Of a DNA stretch of 64,000 nt, positions 11,759 through 23,759 are shown piece by piece; position 1 is the stretch's first letter, and each line of letters opens with the position of its first letter. A program made the translations under genes and the position numbers. The stretch spans positions 7,068,001 through 7,132,000 of the forward strand of contig CP075496.1 of assembly GCA_021613535.1 (NCBI GenBank). Direction: 5' to 3'. The stretch is from Adineta vaga (Eukaryota > Rotifera). Below the pieces are notes generated by a model. It was not told the DNA's origin and did not search any database. It saw only the letters and a list, made by a program, of their open reading frames with translations.

Positions 11759-13269
11759 ATGTTTCAAAATATTCTATTTCTTCTTTTATTTATTATTCAA
11801 TTCCCACATCATGCAGGTAAATAAATATATCTAATGGATTGTTATTTTTGTTTATAATTGTTTAAAATTGAACTTAGCTAACAGTTATGGTAAATCTTGT
11901 AATAGTGATAGTTCTTGTGATGCACATCAAAAATGTCTCAGTGCTATTTGTCGTTGTAATCAGCAAGAACGACGATTTTGGACAGGTGAATTCATTCGCA
12001 AATGACTATTTCCTTTTGTTTCATGATTTGAATTTAGGCGAGACATGTGCTATATGTGCGAAAGACTATAGTTTTACATGTAAGTCTATAATGATGAAAT
12101 GAAATCTATCTAATATGACTGATAGCTAAGTGTTTTTCTGTTATTCAGTTGATCGATGTTATAAATATTTTAATGATTTGAAAACATGGTCAGCAGCTAG
12201 AGCATATTGTCGTTCACGATATGCAGATTTATTCACGTGGCGTGATAATCATGATGAACAATTCATTCGACCCGTTATGCACCATTGGATCATTTCAAAT
12301 TCTGTTGCATGGGCACATATTTGGCATGCACTCTATGGTGTATCAGTTGGACAACATTATGTGGCATGGTCAGGAGCTACTGTGACTTCATTGAATCGTA
12401 AGTCAACCAATAGATATATATATATATATCATGGTTGTTTAGTACTGTGTAGTATTTTAATGTCAACTTAATATATGATATAGAAATGTTTCCTTTTTGA
12501 TGTTTACTGTTACTCATTTATAGCATTTACTACAAAATGGACTGATCCAAAAGGAATGAAATTAGACTTAACTAGTGCACAATGGTGTGATCCAACGAAA
12601 CATGCAGCTTATACTTTGACAAAAGAACCGACTAGAGGAAATAAAAAAGGTAAACTAAAATATATGGAATAATGTTTATATGAGATCATTCGTTGAATTA
12701 TCATATGCAGTTGCAAATGGGACTGAAAATGAAGAATGTGTAACATACAATTTTGGTACACCGTCAATGAATTTACTTTGTTTAGCCGATGATTATTGTA
12801 GTCAAAAATATCCATTTATTTGCGAAATGAACGATGCTAGTATGAAGTTAGCTGTAGAAACACATTATGGTTTGTTTACAACGATTTTGTTCAGAATTTT
12901 AATTGTATCAGTTTACTGCTTTTCATTAGGCGACAATGGAAGTCCATTAGCAGGAACCAATAACGGTGGTAATGGTGATAGTGAAATCTACTTACCACCA
13001 ATCGAATCAGAATACAATCTGCAAGATAATAAATCCCCATCGGCCGTATGTTATTGAAACTGGGATTTAATTTTTTATTAAAACATTTTTTATTTCTACA
13101 GCTAAGTGAAAAGTCTGGTACGCTATCAAATACAAATGTGTTGATATTTATTGGTTTAGGAGTACTTCTTGTTGTTGGAGCTATTGCTGGATATATTGTT
13201 ATACGAAAGAAACAAGCAGGAACAGGTCGTGATCGTGGTGGACGTGGAGGTGTCCCAAGGCAGACCTAG
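11759..13269 (+). CDS. Single-pass C-type lectin-like receptor 1
   Basis: Eight exons: 11759-11816, 11878-11985, 12038-12079, 12149-12397, 12534-12649, 12711-12869, 12930-13045, 13102-13269. Order: signal peptide (M-F-Q-N-I-L-F-L-L-L-F); an EGF-like Cys-rich segment with eight Cys (C-N-S-D-S-S-C-D...C-R-C...C-A-I-C); a C-type lectin domain from D-R-C-Y-K-Y-F to K-Y-P-F-I-C-E; a Gly/Asn/Pro-rich stalk; one membrane helix (V-L-I-F-I-G-L-G-V-L-L-V-V); a short basic Arg/Gly-rich tail. The canonical sugar-binding EPN/QPD triplet is not visible, so calcium-dependent sugar binding is uncertain. All junctions keep frame. It belongs to the membrane-protein cluster at 10-22.5 kb. Confidence 0.85.
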
Positions 13270-13728
13270 TTTTGCTAGTTCAGTTGGAAGTATGGTGGAT
13301 GAATAAGAAGAAAAACAGTCTTCAAATTTACTTAAAATATTCACATTGATTCTATTTCATTTTATTCTCAACTTAGTTTAATCAGTTTCAAAGTATTGAA
13401 TAAATTCAATTCTCGTTTCTTACACATCGTATGTGAATGCTCTTCGAGAGAAGAGTTTAAGATAAAATACTATGATGATCATAGTTTGCATTGAAAACCA
13501 GTCATAGTTAGAAAAAAAAGGTTTATAGACATGAACCTATATTAGAACGATTTGGATTCCTAATGATGAATTTTATCAAACGATTATAAATAAAACATTA
13601 CTTTCGTATTAACAAGAACTTTAAAAAATCGATTTATTTTACAAGTGATTCATTAATAATAATAATAATAATAAAACTAGCTAAGAAATCTATGTATCTA
13701 TAAAAACAATTATTTTCTTTTATCTACA
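13270..13728. other. Intergenic region between converging 3' ends
   Basis: AT-rich, with an (AAT)n microsatellite at about 13653-13675. No gene seen. Confidence 0.6.
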
Positions 13729-15338
13729 TTAATTTTTTTCTATAAATAAATTATCATCAGCTGTTGAATGAAGTTGATAACGTTGTGTTGAACCACATAA
13801 ATGTAATAACTGACCAAATATAAGTGGTAATGAATATTTTACATCCAATGTTTCAATTAAATCATAAGAATTAATACTTTTGATATCATGATGTTTATTC
13901 ATATATGAAACAATAGTTGAACGAAGTTCAAGGAAGATTTTATTATGTTCTTGTTCTTCATTGGATTGGTAAATAGCAGCATCGAAAAATTGTTCCATAT
14001 CAGTTTGAAGACGAATATCGAAATCTTCTTGAATTTCATCATCATCATTCATTTCCGAAGTAAATGATGGTAATGGTGATAATGGAACTAAAGCATTGTC
14101 ATCAAGTACATCAGTTATAGGTATAGGAGGTGAACGAATAGTTCGACATAAAGATTGTTTAGTTTTGAGTGAATATTGTTCTCGAATTGTTAACTGATGA
14201 ATCGTAATTGTCGGATAAATAAAGATAGAGATAATCGTTGGTGGCATATCTATAAAATAGTAAACATTATATAAAAATAAGTTTGTTTAATCATTGTATT
14301 CCTTGTTTTCTTCTTCTTTTACAAACCTTTAATTAATCCATCAAAATGTTTTCGATTGAATTTCTTGATAAAAAATTGTTCTTGTTCAATTTTGATTTTA
14401 TTTGTTATTGATTTCATTTTTTGACAACGAAACAATGCTTGTTGTTCATTATTAAGACCATGTCGAAAGATATTTAAATCAATATCATATTTGATTTTCT
14501 TCGTTCGATTTCGATTTAATTTTCTTTTATTTTGAATAATTTGATCAACAACAAGATTTTCATTATGCCACGATGATTCGAGATCATCATTATTCTCGTC
14601 ATCTGCAGAGATTGGTAATGGAATATCATTGATATCAATTATGGGTAAGTTATTGAGTGCATCAACTAATCGTTCAGGTTGTTGATCTTCATGATGATAG
14701 ATATCATTCGGTTCATTTTTAATTTCAAGTAATTCGTGATCAAAAAGTAAATCAAATATCATTGGTTGATTGTCGGTTATCCAGAATTGTTTATTACCAA
14801 TTGGAACATAATTTTGAAAAAGTTTAAGATCAAATATAGATGTACGATCCAGAAAGAAACTTTTCGTTGGATTTAAATTTATTTTATTTAAATCAGTACA
14901 TATAAATGTTCGATTTTGTTCTTTGGATTTTCTTTTCTTTTCTTGACGAGATTTTTCTGTTGGAGATTTATCTTGTTCAGAAAGAATAACTTGTTCAGAA
15001 TGTTCTTCATCTTCAGACAGTGTATCTTCCAATTGATTTTGTGATGCAGGTGATGATTGAAATGTATTGATTAATTTATAGAGTGCATCAACACGATGAG
15101 AATAGATACATGTGGATGCTGTTATTAATTGTGCAATATTTAAAAATTTACGACTTTCACCATCTTCGAAACGTTCGACATCATTACTAACATCAATTAA
15201 ATGATCTAATATAGAAAATTCTTCGAATGCATTGGATGTTGTGACGGAACTTGGCCGTTGAATTAAAGTAGCAATTGTTAAACGAGCATTTGATAAAAGT
15301 TCTGATGGTTCATTTTGACTGCTACACAACGATAACAT
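13729..15338 (-). CDS. NCAPH2: Condensin-2 complex subunit H2
   Basis: Two exons, 15338-14327 and 14249-13729, give 510 aa (human about 605). The N-terminal block F-E-D-G-E-S-R-K-F-L-N-I-A-Q-L-I with C-I-Y-S-H-R-V-D-A-L-Y matches the NCAPH2 kleisin N-terminus (F-D-E-G-x-x-x-x-N-F...A-C-V-Y-S-K-K-V-E-Y-L-Y), which binds SMC2. The middle is acidic and Ser-rich. The C-terminal region (D-I-K-S-I-N-S-Y-D-L-I-E-T-L) fits the winged-helix end of kleisin H2. The protein bridges the SMC2/SMC4 heads in condensin II and acts in chromosome compaction. An ATG at 15338 was chosen because it is the first in frame just before the conserved region; a further 5' exon is possible. It sits inside the lectin cluster on the opposite strand without functional connection that I can see. 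Confidence 0.82.
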
Positions 15339-15574
15339 GTTAGATATGAAAAGAAATTCAAATGAACATGTGAATACATGTGAAGAAGAGAACGAATAAA
15401 AGGAAAACAAAAAAAATAACAATATGAATCACTTAAAGACATACATATACATACATACACGTGTTCAACAATGATAATTGCTGCTAATGTTTATATGAAA
15501 ATATCATCAGAAGATTTTTTTAAGCGCAATTCTTTCAATTGTTATTCTAAATTCCAAATAGATTATTCTATTCT

Positions 15575-16940
15575 ATGTTGCGTTCTCATTTTGAGTTCGC
15601 TTCTGTTCACTTCATTATATTCATCTTATCTGTCTCATCAGGTTAGTTACCCACTAAACAAAACAAACATTTTCTATATCACTTTATATACGTATTCTAG
15701 TATACTTTGGTGATTTCTGTTCACATGAGTTATCTTGTGATCAACCATTGATTTGTTCGAATACAAGTCGATGCGTTTGTCCTACATTGACTTCCTTCTG
15801 GAATCATAGACAAAATACTTGTCTCACTTGTTCTCATGGATGGATCGAATGGAACCAAGAAAAATGTCTTCTATTCATTGCACCATCTGATCGAGGCATT
15901 ACGCATGAACATGCAAGAGATGTTTGTTTGACACAATCAGCACAATTATTGAAGATACATAGTGATGAAGATTTTCGTCAATTTGAAGATAAAACTGAGG
16001 AACTGGTGAAAAGTAAACATGGTAACCGATTGATTGAATTTTTGAACAATGGTGTTTGGATTGATGTGATTGTTGGTGAGTGACGAGATGAACATGCTAT
16101 CAAATGATTACTGTATATAGACGCGGATCACGCCATTGCATATAATTGGTGTGACGGAAGCAATGAAGGTGAAATATATCCATGGAATGATTGTATTTTT
16201 ATCAGAAAGCAATTATTAAACCTGAAGAATAATACATTACTTTGTTTAAATCATATGCAATGCAATGAAACTTTGTCATATATCTGTGAGAGTAAGTAAT
16301 TCATCTCCTATAGCATGATTATATTTGTCCATTTACACTAGTATTTTGTAGAATCGGCATTTGTAGATAATCAACAAAGCGATGTAAAATATCAGGAAAG
16401 ATTCATTGGTATGATCGGTGGTTTAGTGAGTAATTTATTTTTTCCTACCGGTAAGAATATTAGAATTATATATTTAAATACATTCATATCTTGTGGATTT
16501 CTAGCGGCGACATCAGCAACAACAGCAGCAGCACAAATCATCTGTAAAAATTTAATAAATATTGACTTTTCGAAATGCTTTTTCTTAGTTTAGATGTTAC
16601 TAATCCACCACAACAAATATTACCACGTATGTTATCAAATCATTCACATCATCTCTAATTCTATATCTATCTAACAGAAGCTTCAAAATCGAATAGTACC
16701 ATTCTAATTATTGCAAGTAAGTTTTCTTCTATATGTCAATTTCGACGTTTTATTTGCATATTAGTTGTTGCCGTTGTATTTATCGTGGTATTGATAGTGA
16801 TTTTTTGTTGCTGTTGCGGTGGTGGTTTTCTTCTTTGGAACAGTGATCAAAAATCAAAAGCGCCAACTCATTCTTCACCTTCTCGACGACGACGTGATCG
16901 AACTAGTGTTGATTCAACTGCTAGTGATGCTACATATTGA
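15575..16940 (+). CDS. Single-pass C-type lectin-like receptor 2 (tandem copy A)
   Basis: Eight exons: 15575-15641, 15701-16075, 16121-16291, 16352-16450, 16505-16543, 16594-16626, 16678-16716, 16765-16940. All use phase-1 junctions, so any of the small stalk exons could be skipped without breaking frame. Order: signal peptide; Cys-rich EGF-like segment (F-C-S-H-E-L-S-C-D-Q...C-V-C-P); C-type lectin domain from W-N-Q-E-K-C-L to L-S-Y-I-C-E; a stalk built of 33-39-nt exons; a membrane helix (V-V-F-I-V-V-L-I-V-I-F) followed by C-C-C-C, a likely palmitoylation site; a basic Ser-rich tail. Intron 2 is only 45 bp. Exons 1-2 and intron 2 are almost identical to copy B, while exon 3 and the stalk differ. 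Confidence 0.85.
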
Positions 16941-17106
16941 TTCAAATTTAGCGATAATGATTTTCAAAATCGAATTTCTTATATCGCAAATCAAATGCTC
17001 TCATGTCTCTTTTGTTTATGTAAACTTTAAAAAATAATTTCGCTCAAATTCGTTGTATAGTAACAATGAATATCTTTTATTCTAAGTTTGAAATAAATTC
17101 TATTCT

Positions 17107-18437
17107 ATGTTGCGTTCTCATTTTGAGTTCGCTTCTGTTCACTTCTTTATATTCATCTTATCTGTCTCATCAGGTTCGTCACGTGTTCACCAATGTTTTC
17201 ATTATCTAAATATCTCTCTTGTAGTATCATTCGGAAATTTTTGTTCACATGAGTTATCTTGTGATCAACCATTGATTTGTTCGAATACAAGTCGATGCGT
17301 TTGTCCTACATTGACTTCCTTCTGGAATCAGAAACAAAATACTTGTCTCACTTGTTCTCATGGATGGATCGAATGGAACCAAGAAAAATGTCTTCTATTC
17401 ATTGCACCATCTGATCGAGGCATTACGCATGAACATGCAAGAGATGTTTGTTTGACACAATCAGCACAATTGTTGAAGATACACAGTGACGAAGATTTTC
17501 GTCAATTTGAAGATAAAACTGAGGAACTGGTGAAAAGTAAACATGGTAACCGATTGATTGAATTTTTGAACAATGGTGTTTGGATTGATGTGATTGTTGG
17601 TAGTGACGAGATGAACATGCTATCAAATGATTACTGTATATAGACATGCAAGATAGAAATCCACAGGAATGGTGGTGTAATTCCAAGCATAAATATAGCA
17701 TGTCTTTGGAACAGAAATGTATGCATATGATACGGCAACCTTCGAAAAGTGACGAAACTATCTCACTTTGTTTAAATTATACTGATTGCGATGAGAAACT
17801 ACCATACATTTGTGAAAGTTAGTTTTATATACTAATCAATTATTCATTTTATATACCATATAGGATTGGCTGATATTGTTATGACATACAATGAAAGAAA
17901 TGAGTCTACGAATCAAGAGCGAGTATGGACGGCATTAATTGGACCTGCTCTTAATCTTGTTGGATCAATTTTTGGTTCAAATCGTATGTTTTACATTGAA
18001 GTCTTATCGATTAAATTTCTTTCAGTAAAACTAACATACATCTTTTATTAGAACAACCAGCTCCACAACCACAACCACCAGAAATACGTAAGAAATCACC
18101 AAACTTATAAAAGAAAAACTTTAGATTTGTTATTGTAGAGATTATTACTGCGCCCTCCGAACCTCAAGCTCAAGCTGCACCAGAAAATGATAATACGATA
18201 TTATATATAGTGTGTAAGTTAACATTTAAACTGTGTCAAATTATACGTATATAAAAGACATTCAATATTTTAGTGGCTGTTGTTACTATTATTATCGTTG
18301 TTGTGATTATCCTACTTTTTTTTTGTGGTGGTGGTCTATTATATTTTTGTACAAATAAGACAAATTCGATTCCACATCCTCGTTCGCGACACGATCGATC
18401 TAGTATCGATTCGAATATATCTACCGTTAGTCGTTAA
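17107..18437 (+). CDS. Single-pass C-type lectin-like receptor 3 (tandem copy B)
   Basis: Seven exons: 17107-17173, 17225-17599, 17644-17817, 17864-17983, 18052-18087, 18139-18213, 18274-18437, all phase 1. The layout is as in copy A: signal peptide, EGF-like Cys segment, lectin domain, Pro/Gln-rich stalk (Q-Q-P-A-P-Q-P-Q-P-P), membrane helix (V-V-T-I-I-I-V-V-V-I-I-L-L) and a short tail rich in Arg/Ser. Exon 2 differs from copy A by only a few bases. The 44-bp intron 2 has lost one base at its donor (GTAGTG instead of GTGAGT). If it were retained, the frame would read S-D-E-M-N-M-L and stop, truncating the protein inside the lectin domain. So this junction may be poorly spliced or alternatively used. 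Confidence 0.82.
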
Positions 18438-18536
18438 ACATCAGTTATTTGAATATACAACATTCTTACCGTTATCATAAATCGCCCTTTATCTCTCATA
18501 TTTTACAAACCATATTTTACTATTCTATGTTATACT

Positions 18537-19453
18537 TTCTCCTTGGATTCATCGAAGTTCTATATACATTACTCAACTTATCTACCTCATCTTTAGGTAA
18601 TATAAACTAAGGTGAGTTTTAATCTATTGTATTATTTTTCTATTGCTATAGCTATTGCATAATTTAATGAATCGTGTTCTGATAATTTATGATGTATCGA
18701 TCCATTGATATATTCAACTATTAAAACATGTATATGTCCTGAATCATGCTTGTTTTGGAATGCTGAACAAAATGATTGTTTCTACTGGCAACCGGAATGG
18801 ATTATATGAAGTAAAAATCGTTGTATTTCATTTGATGTACCGTTGAAGCATGGTCTTTCATATAATTAAGCAAATGATATTTGGCAATGATTTTCAGCTG
18901 AACTTTATCAGATAAATACTATGGATGAATTCAGAAAATTTGAATTTGAATTGAATCTATTACTATATCCAACATTCTCAAGTCCCATCACTATATTATT
19001 TCGTCTGGGTGCATAAATATATCGATCGACGAGTAAAAGAATCGGACTTGTTTGTTTTTATATGTCGATTATATTGCGAAATATTTGGTGTAATGATGCC
19101 ATCAATAATTTGAATGTGGATTGTTTGGTGGAAATAGGATGTATAGAAATTAGAGACATACCAGAACTCTTGTCTTCTCTATGAAGGTCAACCTCAAGGA
19201 CCTGCGACACTAAAATCATTTGCACAAAGTAAATTCTGTAGCACGGTAATTCTGATTTTGTTATGTTACTTAGAAATATGTGGAATCATCATGGGATAAT
19301 ACTGTACTTTACATTGAACTTGCTATCGGTGGTTTTGTATTACTTCTGATAATATGTGGTATTGATGTTCTAATCATGATTTATATTGGATATATAAAAA
19401 ATTCTCCATCTTTTCCACAAACAAACAATCGAACTAGTATTACAAGTGCATAA
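18537..19453 (+). pseudogene. Decayed C-type lectin receptor copy C
   Basis: The region keeps the order of copies A and B: a hydrophobic start (M-L-Y-F-L-L-G-F-I-E-V-L), a Cys/Trp-rich stretch reading C-I-C-P-E-S-C-L-F-W-N-A-E-Q, and a hydrophobic helix near 19320-19395 followed by a tail ending N-R-T-S-I-T-S-A before TAA at 19451-19453. The lectin part is interrupted by several in-frame stops (after E-W-I-I, after L-S-Y-N, after D-I-W-Q, after R-L-G-A), and splice sites no longer keep one frame. It is a tandem duplicate that has decayed in place. A low chance remains that it is expressed as a non-coding RNA. Confidence 0.75.
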
Positions 19454-19649
19454 AGCTACAGATAATTTGAATAAATAAACTAGAAATAATATTCAAATTG
19501 GGAGATGCTCTACATGGAAATAGATTTGATTTCCATCTGTTCAATCAATAGTCGTTTAAACTGATACGAGCACAGGAAGCGCCTAAATTTCTTTTGAATA
19601 TTTCTCATTTCTAAATCTATCTTCCGTCAGTCTTCCTTTCAGTTCTCTT

Positions 19650-20786
19650 ATGATTTGGCATATCTGTTTCGTTTCCTTAACTCATTTATTTGAAATTCAA
19701 CTCTTCTCTTCTTCTCCTACTTATTCAAATAGTTATCAAAACGTTTATCTTTCATGGACAGATAAAACATATCAACAACTTTTTATAGAGCTGAATAGAA
19801 CTAGTAATAAATACATCGATCAATGTGATCAAAAGCTAGAATATGATATTGCTACATGTTTATTAGTAAAAGATCATTTCCCTCAACAATACAAATGTCA
19901 AACCGTGAAGCCATACGATTTACAATACAGATACAAACGACAAGTTGATGATAAATCAAAACGAACGTCACATGTATCTTCGATATTTATTATTGGAATA
20001 TCATGTTTTGTAATTGGTATTATAGTCGGTATTGCGTTTACGATATATATTACAATGAGAAAACAAAGATACGAAAAGGAAAATTTAAGTGACAAAACAG
20101 ATACAAGACTTAAATCTTTACCTATCAATAACGAAATGACAAGTGAATTGTACGTTTATCCATAAGAAATATTTATTCGTTCGTTAACCGATTGTCAGCA
20201 TTCTTGTCATAAATAGTAATAAGTTTAGCTTACTATTTTCAATCAAGACAAATATCAACTATACGAGATGAGTAGTCTAGTTCCACGGCCTAATTTTGCT
20301 TGATTAATCTAAAAAGTGCTTGCAATTTATGAAATTATCTTTGCAATAGGCGACAAACAAAAACAAAGCCACCTGTAAATCTTTTCAGTATTACTCAACC
20401 ATCCATACGAAGAGAACGAGGTATTGTAATTTATTGATCTTTCCAAAGCAACGAAAATATTTTCATATCTCCATAGATATACCTGACAATACATTAGTTA
20501 CTTTAGATCGATACAAAATGTTACCAAATCAATCGCCTAAACGTGAGCAAAGTATGAATAGATTGATTATTTGAGTATACATTTGAATGCACTTCTTTTA
20601 AACTAAGTATCAATGCAGAGACCTGCTCTCTCAAATTTAGCATACATGAAATCTGCAGTCACATTTGGAAATCAATCAACAAGTAAAGGTCCAATGAAAC
20701 AACTGTACACTACATCGAAAAATGCGAACTACAAAACAAAATGTTATTCTCGCCGTCAGTATACTTTCCGATCAAAATCTTGTTAA
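19650..20786 (+). CDS. Orphan single-pass membrane protein with long cytoplasmic tail
   Basis: Four exons, 19650-20149, 20350-20420, 20477-20542 and 20608-20786, give 271 aa. The first exon alone looks complete (stop at 20163-20165). However, a consensus GTACGT donor at 20150 joins three further exons in frame, so I prefer the spliced form; intron retention would give a 171-aa isoform. Order: signal peptide (M-I-W-H-I-C-F-V-S-L-T-H-L-F), a ~100-aa ectodomain with three Cys and an N-x-T sequon, a dibasic K-R-Q site near the membrane, a helix (F-I-I-G-I-S-C-F-V-I-G-I-I-V-G-I-A-F), then a basic tail rich in Ser/Thr/Tyr. No family recognised. Its place between lectin genes suggests it belongs to the same surface-protein cluster. 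Confidence 0.65.
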
Positions 20787-20939
20787 ATCCAGTACTTTTC
20801 CGTTTTTAAACTGGAGTTTTTTTCCCCTGAATTGCATTAAAATGAAAAGTAAACCATGACTAGTACAAAAGCATTCATGCGAGAAAGTTTCTACTCCTCG
20901 ATACATGCTCTTAGGTTGCATAATCATAATATTCTCGAA

Positions 20940-22460
20940 TTATTCAAATTCATCAAATCTTTGTATGGAAGATCCACTTGGTTTGTTCTTCTGTTGTTTT
21001 TGTTCGACCAAATCGATGATTGAATGTTGAAATCCAATCTCATTTTCTTCATTAACATCACTGGATACAGTTGCCTCACTTATAACGGATGGACGTACAT
21101 CACTGGAAATGCGATGAACTCTATTATGACGATCAATTTGCGATGATTTATTAAATTTTTGACGATGTTTTTTCAGATAGAAAATACTAATTATAATGGC
21201 TGCTATTAGTAATAAGATAAGTGCTAAGATAATAATGATAGTTTTAGTATTTTCTGTAGAAAAAAAAATTCAATATTATGATTTTTGTGCTATAGAAAAA
21301 TCAGAAGTTACTGTTAGATTTTGATGTTCCAGGTTTAGTGAGCATTCCCAAATTATTGCTCGTATCTGTAATTGGATCTTTATTTATATTAACACCATTG
21401 ATAGATGAATTTGAAGTGTTACCTTTGGAATTCATTATAACAGAATTAGTTATTGAATTTATGACTGCATTCAAAGTTAAACAATAACAATACATAACTC
21501 AAGATGAAATCAACATACCTGTAGATACAGGAAATTTTACAGCAGTTGATTCAGCTAGAAAAACAGACATTTTTCCTATACAATTCTCTGTATCATACAT
21601 GAAAACTGTACAAACATCGTTCACAAACAAATGGATGTAATTGTGTACAGATTATGTCATCAAGACACAATGCTAGATTTGCAGTTCTTCCTCGTCGATA
21701 TAAAATACATTGTTCACGTTCACTACCAACTATTTTTCGAGTTGGTTCATTGTACGTATGTTGATAACCTAGATGAGGTGTATTCTTTTTACACCACCAG
21801 CTATGATTACTATCAAATGATGGTATATTCCGATCTTCCCATGTATATAAACGAACTAAACAAATGCATATAATAAATTAAGATTCTTTCTCCTTCATGA
21901 TCGATGTATCTTACGATTAGTGAATTGAACTGCTTGCCCACTTGTCCAACCAATAGTTCTGTCAATTAGACCAGATGCTTGTCTTTTCCGTTGAGAATTA
22001 GCATTCGTTGCTCGATAGAAAAGTGGAAGTATCGAAATATCACGTAGACTAATTAAACTTCCTTGCATACTTTCACATGTTGCTTGAGCATCTACTCGAG
22101 TTTTTACAACTCCATAATAACCAATACATGCTGTATCTATTCAGAACAGGAGAAACAAAAACAGATTTAAAATTCTTCGATAATTTTGTCTATGTCAACC
22201 AATATTTTCCAGTGACTCGGGCATGGCAAACAACGACCACCTGTCCAGAAGAGATGATTCTTCCAATCACATTTACATCGACCAGATATACATAACATAC
22301 CAGGAAAATTGCATTTTGTAGTACATACAGTATTATATACTGATGTTACTAAATCATAATTGAAAATGATGTCGAAGTCCTTTGTTTATGTACAATTCAT
22401 CTTACCTGTAATCGTTTGATAAAATATAACTAAGAAGAACTGAATTAACAAGAAACGCAT
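20940..22460 (-). CDS. Single-pass C-type lectin-like receptor 4
   Basis: Seven exons: 22460-22406, 22348-22241 (or to 22200), 22136-21915, 21855-21616, 21554-21519, 21464-21312, 21253-20940. Order: signal peptide (M-R-F-L-L-I-Q-F-F-L-V); Cys-rich EGF-like part (C-I-S-G-R-C-K-C-D-W); C-type lectin domain (C-I-G-Y-Y-G...H-P-F-V-C-E); Asn/Ser-rich stalk; membrane helix (I-I-I-I-L-A-L-I-L-L-L-I-A-A); and the longest cytoplasmic tail of the cluster (about 75 aa, Ser-rich, no Tyr motif seen). The exon 2/3 junction is uncertain. Ending exon 2 at 22241 keeps frame but drops a Cys-rich piece (C-L-P-C-P-S-H-W-K-I-L) that looks homologous to the other lectins. Including it leaves the frame off by one, which may mean a small indel. 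Confidence 0.75.
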
Positions 22461-23759
22461 AGATTCAAATCTTGATAAATGATATAGATAACGAAGGATT
22501 ATAGTTGAACTTATAAGTTCAACGAAGATGTCTCTCTATCGATGAATAATATACCCGCGCTTTACTATAGAATTCTAGTTTCACATTTGTTTATGCATGA
22601 AAATTTATCACTCAATCGAACATTGAAGATTTATCTATTAGCAATCTTTATTTCCAGAGACATCCCTTCTTTCTTTTCATATTCATACACAAACACAAAC
22701 ATAAAGAAAACATGAAGCAATACAACGATTAATAGAATCCATTTATAGGAAAAACAAGAAGAAAAATAGTTTATACAAGAAATGAAAACAGCAACAGAAA
22801 AGAAGTAAGGGAAAAAATTCAAATAGCCATCATTCATTCGAATCGTTGACCTAGAAGAAATACAGAATTTAATATTAATACTTAACACATGTTTACTGAT
22901 TCAGACTATAGTTAGAATTTTCTGACACTCAGAATTCGAAATATATCTTTCATAAACACTCAAACTTGTTTAGATACCAAAACAGTAGCTGATGTAATCT
23001 ATTTTTCAATTTGATTACAGAATAAAGTGATTAATGCTCGCTATTATCATGTATTTCAAGAATAAAATATTAATGGAATGAAATAAGTATCTTTCCTTTC
23101 GGAAGAATTCAATTAACTCGAAAAAACATACCACTAAATACGCACTCAAGATGATTTATTTTACTCGTTACCATTGTTCAACAATATCGATCATGTACAA
23201 ATGTTTCATATTTGAATAACATTATTTATTCATTATTTGGAAAAATTGACTCTTTATATATATTATATATATATATACATACTGATGAATAAAAATAGCA
23301 TCTTGCATCGTATGAAAATATTTCGTATCATCAATGGGAAACAAAAAATAGAAGAACAATTTAACAACTATGCATGAAATATCACGGAATAAGCATATAT
23401 CTCAAGTTCATATGTTTGTAAAAAACAAATAATAAAAGAAAAATTCATAGAAATAAAATCCAACTTTTGCAAAAAAACATAACAAAAACGATTATGTGAC
23501 GTTATGAGCAGAAAAAAGAAAATGAAAAACATATATTTGACTATTCATTATATCATATCATAAACTAGATGAGATCCATTCTACTACTGTCAACATTAGT
23601 ACCGGGATAAAAAAAATCACGTGTACGCACACACACATGCCGATGAAGAAGTAAAAAAAAAGGTTTAAAATACAGAAAAGTGAGTAATTGGACAGCTTAC
23701 CAGATTGTCGGTGTTGCTCGGGTGTTGTTGTTTTTTTTATATGAACAAAAAAATAGTTC
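22461..23759. other. Intergenic region, 1.3 kb, no supported gene
   Basis: Lies upstream of the lectin receptor 4 gene and downstream of the CPSF6-like gene (both minus). An 85-aa hydrophobic minus-strand ORF at 22631-22888 has no support. Contains a TA tract near 23253-23276. Confidence 0.55.

Noticed and set aside
22631-22888. 85-aa hydrophobic ORF on the minus strand that could be a small membrane protein
   Set aside because: Low-complexity Phe/Ser/Val content typical of AT-rich DNA, no Cys or domain pattern and no splice partners.
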